A stretch of 5,056 nucleotides of DNA, from NCBI GenBank assembly GCA_021815905.1, contig JAKAZP010000221.1:1-5056 (forward strand). The letters run 5' to 3'. A program made the position numbers and the translations under genes. Shown one piece after another: positions 1-5,056 of the stretch; within the stretch, counting starts at the first letter, position 1, and every line of letters begins with the position of its first letter. Under the pieces are notes generated by a model, which did no database searches, was not told where the DNA came from, and saw nothing but the letters and a program-made list of their open reading frames with translations. This DNA is from Pseudomonadota bacterium. GTDB lineage: Bacteria; Pseudomonadota; Gammaproteobacteria; Steroidobacterales; Steroidobacteraceae.

Positions 1-493
1 TGGCGGCGCGCACGCCGATGAGGCGCACGCTGCGCACGGTGCCGCCGAAGCCGGGGTGAATGCCGAGCTGCACCTCCGGCAGCCCGAGCGCAAGGCGATC
101 GTCGCTCACCGCGACGCGGTAGCGGCAGGCGAGGGCGAGCTCGAGCCCCCCGCCCAGGGCGAATCCGTGAATGGCCGCGACCGTGGGACAGGGGAGCGCC
201 TCGAGACGACCGAGGACCTGCTGGCCGGCGTGAATCAGCCGGTAGCCGGCTTCGGCGCTCGTGATGGCGGTGAATTCCTTGATGTCCGCCCCGGCGATGA
301 AGCCGCTGCTCTTGCCCGAGAGCACGATGAGCCCGCGCGGGCGGCTCGACTCGAGCTGCGCGAGGAGCGCATCGAGCTCGAGCAGCACGCCGCTCGAGAG
401 CACATTGGCGGAGCTGCCGGGCTTGTCCGCGGTGAGCCACGCGATGCCGTCGGCATCCTGCTCGAGCTTCCAGGACCCGGCTTTCCCGGCCAT
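1..493 (-). CDS. Enoyl-CoA hydratase domain of a FadB/FadJ-type multifunctional beta-oxidation protein (C-terminus cut by window edge)
   Basis: The first 164 residues are visible; the reading frame runs off base 1 without a stop. The fold is a crotonase: an oxyanion-hole segment SGFIAGADIKEF (about residues 63-74), then HGFALGGGLELAL (109-121) and LGLPEVQLGIHPGFGGTVR (136-154). Glu118 and Glu140 sit where the two catalytic hydratase glutamates of E. coli FadB lie. The PGFGG form of the last motif is typical of multifunctional alpha subunits, which carry a 3-hydroxyacyl-CoA dehydrogenase domain after the hydratase; single-domain crotonases usually have PGAGG. I therefore expect a protein of about 700 residues that hydrates 2-enoyl-CoA and oxidises 3-hydroxyacyl-CoA in the cytoplasm, but the dehydrogenase half is outside the window. 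The start is ATG at 493, nine bases after the EEP gene stop and in the same frame. No purine-rich ribosome binding site precedes it, so translation probably depends on coupling to the upstream gene. A stand-alone hydratase remains possible. Confidence 0.9.
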   Translation of the reverse strand, partial: MAGKAGSWKLEQDADGIAWLTADKPGSSANVLSSGVLLELDALLAQLESSRPRGLIVLSGKSSGFIAGADIKEFTAITSAEAGYRLIHAGQQVLGRLEALPCPTVAAIHGFALGGGLELALACRYRVAVSDDRLALGLPEVQLGIHPGFGGTVRSVRLIGVRAA

Positions 494-502
494 GGCGGCG
501 GC

Positions 503-1270
503 TCAGGCGGCCGCGGAGTCGCGCTCGGCGGGCTGAGCGCGCACGTGGAAGTCGCAGATGAGCGGCCGGTGATCCGAGAAGCGCACATCCGGAACGCGAA
601 AGTCGGTCACTTCTATCCCCTCGCTCACCAGGATGAAATCGAGCTCGATGCGCGGCACGCGTGCGGGAAAGGAAGGCAGCCCGGCGGAGTTCGCGCTGCG
701 CAGCCCCGCGGCGCGCATGAACAGGTAGATCTCGTGCGTGCCCCAGAAGGTGTTGAAGTCGCCGGCCACGATCACCGGCTTGTGCGACTTGACGATCAGG
801 TCGTGGAGCGATCGCAACTGATACTGCCGCTGGCGGAACTTGAGCGACAGATGCACGAGGAACACGCACACGTCGGCGAGCTCGAGCTCGATGATGAGGC
901 GCTTGATCCCGGTGTCGAAGTAGTGGAAGCGCTCACCGTGCACGTGCGGAGCGGAGAGGAACGCGTTGCCCTGCTTGCGCACGATCGGCATCAGGTTGTT
1001 GAGGGAGGCGGCGCCGTACTTGCACTGGAAGGTCGAGTAGTGCCCGAGCTCGGTGGCGATGTGCTCGGCCTGATTCACCATGCCGGTGCGGATGGAGCCG
1101 GTATCGACCTCGATGAGGCCGACGAGGTCCGGCTGCTCGGCGCGCAGGAATTCGGTGATGCCGGTGAGGATCCTGCGATTGCTGCGCAGGTAGCCCGCGC
1201 CCGGGACCGGCAGGTGGAATGCCGGGCCCGTGCCCGTGGCGTAGCGGATGTTGTAGAGAACGAGACGCAC
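503..1270 (-). CDS. Endonuclease/exonuclease/phosphatase (EEP) superfamily metal-dependent hydrolase
   Basis: This is a 255-residue protein with the full EEP/DNase I-like motif series. These are YNIRY near residue 7 (Asn7), LIEVD with metal-binding Glu54, VHLSL with His140, AGDFNTFWG with Asp171 and Asn173, a LDFILVS strand with Asp211, and FSDHRPL with the terminal Asp-His pair at 233-234. The family hydrolyses phosphodiester or phosphomonoester bonds using Mg2+. Its members act on DNA, nucleotides, phospholipids or inositol phosphates, and the substrate cannot be told from sequence here. No signal peptide is seen, so it is probably cytoplasmic. I chose the GTG at 1270 because family members begin just before the first YNI strand and an AGG lies 9 bases upstream. 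The frame is open back to an ATG at 1423, but that extension is low-complexity (Pro/Ala/Gly-rich) and would run over the divergent gene at 1389. A TTG at 1291 is another option. The stop (503-505) is followed nine bases later by the hydratase gene, so the two are probably co-transcribed. Confidence 0.92.
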   Translation of the reverse strand: MRLVLYNIRYATGTGPAFHLPVPGAGYLRSNRRILTGITEFLRAEQPDLVGLIEVDTGSIRTGMVNQAEHIATELGHYSTFQCKYGAASLNNLMPIVRKQGNAFLSAPHVHGERFHYFDTGIKRLIIELELADVCVFLVHLSLKFRQRQYQLRSLHDLIVKSHKPVIVAGDFNTFWGTHEIYLFMRAAGLRSANSAGLPSFPARVPRIELDFILVSEGIEVTDFRVPDVRFSDHRPLICDFHVRAQPAERDSAAA

Positions 1271-1298
1271 CTGAAGCGACCTGAGGGGCAAACCGCCG

Positions 1299-1304
1299 AT
1301 TGTA
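1299..1304 (-). promoter_or_regulatory. Possible -10 box for the EEP gene (TACAAT)
   Basis: On the minus strand, TACAAT (five of six matches to TATAAT) lies 28 bases upstream of the chosen GTG start of the EEP gene, in otherwise very GC-rich DNA. No good -35 hexamer is found 16-18 bases further upstream, so this is only a candidate. If it is a real promoter element, transcription would start near 1290, which supports the GTG start at 1270 over the far upstream ATG. Confidence 0.25.
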
Positions 1305-1326
1305 TGGCATCTTTGCGCGCCCGGAC

Positions 1327-1345
1327 CGGCCGGCGCGCCCGGCCG
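1327..1345. repeat. Perfect GC inverted repeat in the divergent intergenic region
   Basis: CGGCCGG (1327-1333) and CCGGCCG (1339-1345) are perfect reverse complements separated by the five bases CGCGC. They lie between the divergent EEP and TIR-like genes, about 20 bases upstream of the candidate -10 box of the EEP gene and 44 bases before the ATG of the TIR-like gene. There is no T tract on either side, so it does not look like an intrinsic terminator. It could be an operator or an mRNA 5' hairpin, or it could be chance in DNA this rich in G and C. Confidence 0.4.
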
Positions 1346-1388
1346 CGCGGACTTCGCGCCGGGCGGCACTTGTGCGAGACTTGGGCGG

Positions 1389-1841
1389 ATGTCCCAGAGC
1401 AACCCGATCCGGCTCTTCGTCACCCACCTCTGGGAGACGGGCGACGATTACCTGCGGGTGTTCGAGTACCTCGAGAGCTCGCGCAATTTCTTCTACCGGA
1501 ATTTCAGCGCTCCCGACCGGCGCCCGGCGGGGGACCGGGAGGCCGTCCGGGAGGAGCTGCGCCGGCAGATCGCCCCCGCCGAGGCGGTGATCGGGCTGAC
1601 GAGCCTCTACGACATCGACCAGGATCTGCTCACCTTCGAGCTGCTCTACGCCCAGGCCAGCCAGAAGCCGGTGGTGCTGCTGAAGCCCTTCGGCTCGCAG
1701 CGGCCGGTGCCGAAGGCGCTCGCGGAGCTCGCCGAGGAGATCATCGACTGGGACGAGCGCGCGCTGGTCGATGCGGTGCGCCGGCAGGCGCGCCACGAGG
1801 ACACCACCCGCTGGGACACGATCGAGTTCAAGCTCGACTGA
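1389..1841 (+). CDS. Stand-alone TIR-like protein (MTH538/DUF1863, ThsB-related family)
   Basis: This 150-residue soluble protein has no signal peptide or membrane segment. It shows a flavodoxin-like alternation: strand IRLFVTHLW (7-15), a helix DDYLRVFEYLES (19-30), FFYRNFSAPD (34-43), a helix ending REELRRQI (54-61), strand AEAVIGLTSLYD (64-75), the segment DLLTFELLYAQAS (79-91) and strand KPVVLLKPFG (93-102). This order, with KPV after an alpha-helix containing Glu84, is what TIR-like proteins of the MTH538/DUF1863 group show. Glu84 falls where TIR NADases keep their catalytic glutamate. That family includes ThsB of Thoeris, but many members have no known role and are sometimes labelled molecular chaperone Tir. 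Assignment is from memory of the family pattern, not from a search. The start is ATG 1389; its upstream region has only weak Shine-Dalgarno potential (GGGCGG, close to the ATG). It is the only plus-strand gene here, divergent from the EEP gene and convergent with pilE. No partner effector gene is visible. Confidence 0.78.
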   Translation: MSQSNPIRLFVTHLWETGDDYLRVFEYLESSRNFFYRNFSAPDRRPAGDREAVREELRRQIAPAEAVIGLTSLYDIDQDLLTFELLYAQASQKPVVLLKPFGSQRPVPKALAELAEEIIDWDERALVDAVRRQARHEDTTRWDTIEFKLD

Positions 1842-2291
1842 TCAGCGGTCCCAGCAGGTCGAGGTCGTGTCCGTGCCGGTCGAATCCGTCGAGCTCTGCA
1901 CTCCCGTGCTGGTGAGCGTGAACGTCGCGCACTCCGTATCGCCGGTCTGCGGGCCGCTGGAGGCGGGCGTCGCGGTGATCGTGTAGGTCGTCGGGGTCGG
2001 AATCGAGACCAGAACGGAGTAATAGCCCGACTGCGAGGCCGTGGTCCCTCCGACGACCGGACAGGTGTTGGGCGCGGTCGGCGTGTAGGTGAAGAACTGC
2101 GAGTAGCAGCGCTGCAGCGACTGGGCGTCCTGCAGCATCGAGCGCGTCGCATCCGTGCGATCCGTCTGGTGGACGTAGGCGCTGTAGGCCGGGATCGCGA
2201 TCGCGGCCAGGATGCCGACGATCGCGACCGTCATCATGAGCTCGATCAGCGTGAAACCCGCCGGCGCGGAGCTGCGGTAATGGCGCCTCAT
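1842..2291 (-). CDS. pilE: Type IV minor pilin PilE
   Basis: The 149-residue prepilin has a short 12-residue basic leader ending in Gly12, then the PilD-type cleavage and methylation site (AG before FTLIELMMTVAIVGILAAIAIPAY). The conserved Glu is at mature position 5 (residue 17). Residues 13-38 form the hydrophobic N-terminal helix that anchors the subunit in the inner membrane and packs in the pilus core. The C-terminal head has four cysteines (62, 77, 121, 146). The last pair encloses a Ser/Thr-rich stretch and ends in CW, the usual PilE-type disulfide loop. PilE in Pseudomonas is a minor pilin incorporated with PilV, PilW, PilX and FimU, priming assembly together with PilY1. The gene is last in the visible pilus block, nine bases after the small secreted gene, with GAGGAA five bases before the ATG. 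Its stop directly abuts that of the convergent TIR-like gene. Identity as PilE rather than another pilin rests on gene order and the CW ending. Confidence 0.92.
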   Translation of the reverse strand: MRRHYRSSAPAGFTLIELMMTVAIVGILAAIAIPAYSAYVHQTDRTDATRSMLQDAQSLQRCYSQFFTYTPTAPNTCPVVGGTTASQSGYYSVLVSIPTPTTYTITATPASSGPQTGDTECATFTLTSTGVQSSTDSTGTDTTSTCWDR

Positions 2292-2296
2292 GTGCG

Positions 2297-2302
2297 TTCC
2301 TC
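2297..2302 (-). promoter_or_regulatory. Ribosome binding site of pilE, overlapping the upstream stop codon
   Basis: GAGGAA lies five bases before the pilE ATG and shares its first two bases with the TGA of the preceding small gene (2301-2303). A ribosome ending on the small gene would sit directly on the pilE initiation site, which suggests translational coupling and confirms the ATG at 2291 as the start. Confidence 0.8.
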
Positions 2303-2600
2303 AGTTCCCGTTGTGTACGGCGACGCTGACGACCTGCGAGCCGGAGGACGAGCTCGGCCCGTTGAGCACCGCATCGACCTGCTCGCCGGGGGAGAGCGAG
2401 CTCAATTCCTGCTGCGCTGGGCTGCCGGGAACGACCGTGTAGGTCTGCCCGCCGATCGTGATCGAATCGGTCCCCTGAATGGCGGTCACGGTGCCCGTGA
2501 CCACCGGTCCCGCGAGCTGGTTGGCGCGCGCAGCCTCCGGGGAGACGGCGGCGACCGCCGTTGCGAATGCGACGAGCGCGACGAGTTTGATGTAGCTCAA
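2301..2600 (-). CDS. Small secreted protein of unknown function in the pilY2 position
   Basis: The 99-residue protein starts at TTG 2600. Residues 1-26 look like a Sec signal peptide: a Lys at position 5, a hydrophobic core LVALVAFATAVAAV, and AARA before a likely cleavage site at 26/27. The mature part, about 73 residues, has no cysteines and looks beta-rich (VTGTVTAIQG, SITIGGQTYTVV, QVDAVL, then SSSSGSQVVSVAVHNGN). I recognise no catalytic motif; the alternating GTVTA/ITIGG/YTV pattern recalls small OB-like or DUF5666-like beta domains, but this is only an impression. In Pseudomonas aeruginosa the gene between pilY1 and pilE is pilY2, a small protein needed for fimbrial biogenesis; this gene occupies the same slot, but homology cannot be shown by eye. 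The TTG start is favoured over ATG 2618 because GGGAGGT is well spaced before TTG and the TTGA overlap with the pilY1 stop is a classic coupling arrangement. The product is expected in the periplasm or outside the cell. Confidence 0.85.
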   Translation of the reverse strand: MSYIKLVALVAFATAVAAVSPEAARANQLAGPVVTGTVTAIQGTDSITIGGQTYTVVPGSPAQQELSSLSPGEQVDAVLNGPSSSSGSQVVSVAVHNGN

Positions 2601-5056
2601 TGTCGTACCTCCCACCATCCACTGCGTTGCGTGACACCGCCCGCCTCGCTGACGGGGAGGACGCTGCCGTTCGAGAGCTGCGTCTCCTTGCTGCCGCAGG
2701 CAGTGCCGGTGCAACCGCTCTTCTGCACGACCGTCGGCTCCGAGGCGTAGACCCCGGCGAGCGCCAGGCCGACCGGATTGAGGCCGGTCGAGGTCTCATC
2801 GCTGCTGTTGAGCACGCCGTCGCCGTTCACATCGAGCATGGGCTGCGGGAAGGAGCCGCCGGTCGCGTAGTTGAAGACCATGAGCCACGAGTTGCCCCCG
2901 CTCGTGCAGGGACTGCTGTTCGGCTGATAGCTCGCGACCACCACGCCGCCGCCGTTCTCGATCTGCGGGTCGGTCACGATCCGCTCGCCCGATGCCAGGT
3001 TGAAGTCGATGTACCAGCCGCGCTGAGTGGGCAGGTTGACCGGGTTCACCGTCGGCTCGACCCGCACGCTGATCGGGCCGCTGGCGCCGGAGACGGTGCT
3101 GTTCGCGATCGTCTGCTGCGCGAGATTGGCGCGCGTCGGGATGCCCGAGAATCCTATCGGTGCGGCGGAGCCGGTCGGCGGATCGTAGATGCCGTAGAGC
3201 GACTGCACCTGGGACGTGGAGAGGTCCGGGAACCCGAGCAGCTGACCCGTGCCGGCCACGACCATGGTGCCCGGGAGCGAGGGGAACTCGGGATTGAGGG
3301 TCACCGCAGGCGCCGTGGTGATCGGCTGGATGTTGCCGCTCGCATCGCGGGTCTGGTAAAGGACGCTGACCGTCCACAGGGCGGGATCGCTGTTCGAGAT
3401 GTCGATGCGCCAGAGGTTGCCCTGCAGGTCGCCCGCGTACACCGTGTTGTCGGTGCTCGCGATGTCGCCGTAGTTGTTGACCGCGGTCACGCTCGACAAT
3501 CCGTTCGGCAGCGAGGTATTGCAGGCGGTCGGCACGTCCGCGCACAGGTCCACCTTGGCGACGATCGCCCCGGTCTGCGGGTTGAGCGCGTACAGAACGG
3601 GCTTCTGATTCGGGCTGTTGTAGCCGTTGCCGAACATCACCAGCCAGCCCGCGGTCGTGTCTGCGAACACCGGCTCGCTGAAGGACAGTCCCATGTCGGT
3701 ATCCGTGAACTCCCAGAGCACGGACGAGGCGACCTGCGACTCGGTGGTGTAGGTGTCGGCATTGGTGATGTCGAGCGCGAACACGGAGTTCCCGCCCGCC
3801 CCCTCGGTGCCGGCCAGCACCGTGTGCCAGCTCGAGTCGGAAAACTGCACGTCCGCCGCCCGCGGCGAGCCGTTGACGAAGAACAGGTGGCTCGCGTTGT
3901 AGTAGGGGTTGGCGAGATTGACCAGATTGTTGAACACGCCGTTCGGCACGTAGGCGAAGAGCTCCTTGCCGGTCGCGGCATCGAAGGCGTGCAGCATGCC
4001 GTCGTTCGCGCCGATGTAGATGATCGGCTTGCGACCGGCGTGCGCGGTGACGAACGACAGGTAGGAGGGCGCCTCGGACGGGCCGCCCGGCGGTCCGACG
4101 TAAAGCGGCGCGCTGTCGACGATGTCGCCGAGCTTGTGCGTGCGATTGCGGAAGGTGCCGCCGAAACGCTGCTCGAGGGCGTTGTCGCCGCGCAGGAAAT
4201 TGAGGACGTCCGAGCCGTTGGTGTCGGGCGCGAAGGTCGAGAGCGCCGCACCGAGTGCCGTGGTCGCCGAGATGCCGTCGGGCGCGAGCGCGGCGTTCCA
4301 GCGGAACGGGGTGCCCGCCTTCGCAACCGGATCCCAGGTGGCGATCAGCCGTCCGCTGTTCCAGTTCTGGGCGTCGAGCTCGGTCTTGGCGCTCCAGATC
4401 CGGGCCGACGTCGAGGTATTGACCGCACCGGTCGAGGGGTTGATGGGATAGGCGGCGAGCTCGCCGGTCCAGTCCTGATAGGTGTCGGAAGTGGTGAAGC
4501 TGACGAGATACGCCGTCGAGCCGCTGCGCAGGCTCGTGGTGCTGACCGCCGTGGAAGCGGTCGACTCGGTCGCGGCCAGGATCTTGACGATGATGCTCTG
4601 CAGGTCGTTGGTGAGGGCCGTGGGGCTGGTCGCGGCGAAGTAGCTGCCGGTGCCGCCCGCCATCGCCATGGCGGTGAGGACGTTCGCCGCGACCGGGTTG
4701 GTCGAGGGGTCGACGCCGGCGCCGAGACCGATCACGTAAGTCTTGATCGGGGCGCTGCCGGAATTGAGCTTCGCGAGCTGGTTGATGGTGTCGATCACGG
4801 CCTGGTCGTTGGTGCCCGCGGTGTTCAGGGAGCCGTCGGGGTTGAAGGCGACGGTCTCGCCCCAGTTGATCGCCGAGGTCGTCCCGGGAGGCGGCCAGGA
4901 GTGGCCGTCGAGGTCCAGCGTCGGCAGGCCGTCGGTCACGAGGATGACGTACTGCTGCGCCGCGCAGCCGTTGCTCGTCGGCAGGGTGGTGGTGGTGTAG
5001 TAGTTATAGGCGCCCCTGAGGAGCCCGGGCAGCGCCGATTGACCGGCGAGCTCGCC
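2597..5056 (-). CDS. pilY1: Type IV pilus tip/biogenesis protein PilY1 (C-terminal 819 residues; N-terminus beyond window)
   Basis: Residue numbers count from the window edge. Residues 36-43 (YVILVTDG) and about 107-160 (TYVIGLGAG, then AMAGGTGSYF and a helix) are the second half of a von Willebrand A domain; its DxSxS metal site would lie upstream. A linker follows with QDWTGELAAY and then LNFLRGDN and RNRTHKLGDIVDSAP (to about 320), the signature entry into the Neisseria PilC/PilY1 beta-propeller. Propeller strands include YIGANDGMLHAFDAATG (about 345-362), YALNPQTG (about 487-494) and VYAGDLQGNLWRIDIS (about 537-553). Near the end is an EF-hand-like loop, DVNGDGVLNSSD (742-753), and a CTGTAC pair. 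PilY1 is exported, sits at the pilus tip, primes pilus assembly with the minor pilins, and affects adhesion, surface sensing and retraction in a Ca2+-dependent way. The stop overlaps the next gene by four bases. Frame integrity is complete throughout. Typical PilY1 proteins have about 1000-1300 residues, so a few hundred are missing. Confidence 0.94.
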   Translation of the reverse strand, partial: GELAGQSALPGLLRGAYNYYTTTTLPTSNGCAAQQYVILVTDGLPTLDLDGHSWPPPGTTSAINWGETVAFNPDGSLNTAGTNDQAVIDTINQLAKLNSGSAPIKTYVIGLGAGVDPSTNPVAANVLTAMAMAGGTGSYFAATSPTALTNDLQSIIVKILAATESTASTAVSTTSLRSGSTAYLVSFTTSDTYQDWTGELAAYPINPSTGAVNTSTSARIWSAKTELDAQNWNSGRLIATWDPVAKAGTPFRWNAALAPDGISATTALGAALSTFAPDTNGSDVLNFLRGDNALEQRFGGTFRNRTHKLGDIVDSAPLYVGPPGGPSEAPSYLSFVTAHAGRKPIIYIGANDGMLHAFDAATGKELFAYVPNGVFNNLVNLANPYYNASHLFFVNGSPRAADVQFSDSSWHTVLAGTEGAGGNSVFALDITNADTYTTESQVASSVLWEFTDTDMGLSFSEPVFADTTAGWLVMFGNGYNSPNQKPVLYALNPQTGAIVAKVDLCADVPTACNTSLPNGLSSVTAVNNYGDIASTDNTVYAGDLQGNLWRIDISNSDPALWTVSVLYQTRDASGNIQPITTAPAVTLNPEFPSLPGTMVVAGTGQLLGFPDLSTSQVQSLYGIYDPPTGSAAPIGFSGIPTRANLAQQTIANSTVSGASGPISVRVEPTVNPVNLPTQRGWYIDFNLASGERIVTDPQIENGGGVVVASYQPNSSPCTSGGNSWLMVFNYATGGSFPQPMLDVNGDGVLNSSDETSTGLNPVGLALAGVYASEPTVVQKSGCTGTACGSKETQLSNGSVLPVSEAGGVTQRSGWWEVRH
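2607..2613 (-). promoter_or_regulatory. Strong Shine-Dalgarno embedded in the pilY1 3' end, deciding the TTG start
   Basis: GGGAGGT on the minus strand lies six bases before the TTG at 2600. The same bases encode part of the final Trp-Glu-Val of PilY1, so the end of the pilY1 coding sequence doubles as ribosome binding site for the small secreted gene. This is the best ribosome binding site in the window and is why I place the start at TTG rather than at the in-frame ATG 18 bases earlier, which would put the site inside the coding sequence. Confidence 0.8.
2798..2833 (-). other. EF-hand/dockerin-like Ca2+-binding loop in PilY1
   Basis: This segment encodes DVNGDGVLNSSD, which matches the calcium-loop pattern DxNxDGxxxxxD with acidic or amide ligands at positions 1, 3, 5 and 12. 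It starts 78 residues before the end of PilY1. Known PilY1 proteins bind Ca2+ through a similar loop that controls pilus extension and retraction. Whether this copy is equivalent or a separate C-terminal site needs alignment. Confidence 0.75.

Noticed and set aside
1271..1423. N-terminal extension of the EEP gene to ATG 1423
   Set aside because: The added residues are Pro/Ala/Gly-rich with no family match, the extension would overlap the start of the divergent TIR-like gene, and the EEP fold starts at the GTG 1270 position.
933..1796. A 287-codon minus-strand open frame
   Set aside because: It is an out-of-frame shadow of the EEP gene and antisense to the TIR-like gene; Arg/Ala/Pro-rich product with no motif.
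1822..1837. Small hairpin TCGAG-loop-CTCGA at the end of the TIR-like gene
   Set aside because: Only five base pairs, inside coding sequence, with no T tract; not credible as a terminator.
56..1915. A 619-codon open frame on the plus strand
   Set aside because: It is antisense to the hydratase and EEP genes, runs across the TIR-like gene in a different frame, and encodes charged, low-complexity sequence with no domain. Long antisense open frames are common in DNA this rich in G and C.
2169..2750. A 193-codon plus-strand open frame
   Set aside because: Antisense to pilE, the small gene and the pilY1 end; no motif and no ribosome binding site of note.
1828..2799. A 323-codon minus-strand open frame across pilE, the small gene and pilY1
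   Set aside because: It overlaps three well-supported genes in another frame and its product is Arg/Ala/Gly/His-rich without recognisable structure.
2796..3545. A 249-codon minus-strand open frame inside pilY1
   Set aside because: Alternative frame of the PilY1 propeller region; Arg-rich translation typical of a shifted GC-rich gene.
4983..4997. Short GGT repeat near the window end
   Set aside because: It encodes four threonines in PilY1 and is too short to argue for phase variation.

Overview
The window is G+C-rich coding DNA, very probably from a gammaproteobacterium. The evidence is a Pseudomonas/Xanthomonas-style minor pilin block (pilY1 - small secreted gene - pilE) and an enoyl-CoA hydratase domain of the multifunctional FadB/FadJ type. 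Species cannot be read from the sequence; a xanthomonad-like or related lineage is my inference. Coding density is extreme: six genes fill the window and the only sizeable gap is about 118 bases (1271-1388).

Right part (5056 down to 1842, minus strand): the distal half of a type IV pilus minor-pilin operon. It holds the C-terminal 819 residues of PilY1 (end of a VWA domain, then the PilC/PilY1 beta-propeller), a 99-residue predicted secreted protein in the slot where Pseudomonas has pilY2, and the minor pilin PilE with a class III prepilin leader. The genes are tightly coupled. PilY1 and the small gene overlap by four bases (TTGA), with a strong Shine-Dalgarno inside the last codons of pilY1. 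The pilE ribosome binding site overlaps the stop of the small gene. The start of pilY1 and any upstream fimT/pilV/pilW/pilX genes lie beyond base 5056.

Middle (1389-1841, plus strand): a stand-alone 150-residue protein that resembles the TIR-like MTH538/DUF1863 family, which includes the ThsB sensor of Thoeris anti-phage defence. Its stop codon directly abuts that of pilE, forming TGATCA. No ThsA-like effector or other defence gene is visible, so a defence role is unproven.

Left part (1270 down to 1, minus strand): a 255-residue endonuclease/exonuclease/phosphatase (EEP) superfamily enzyme with all the usual motifs. Nine bases later, in the same reading frame, comes the N-terminal 164 residues of a fatty-acid oxidation alpha-subunit-type enoyl-CoA hydratase, cut by the window edge. 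The TIR-like and EEP genes diverge from a short, very GC-rich intergenic segment that carries a perfect hairpin and a possible -10 box.

I found no tRNA, rRNA, CRISPR array, insertion sequence or convincing intrinsic terminator. The items most worth following up are the orphan TIR-like gene and the unassigned secreted protein between PilY1 and PilE.
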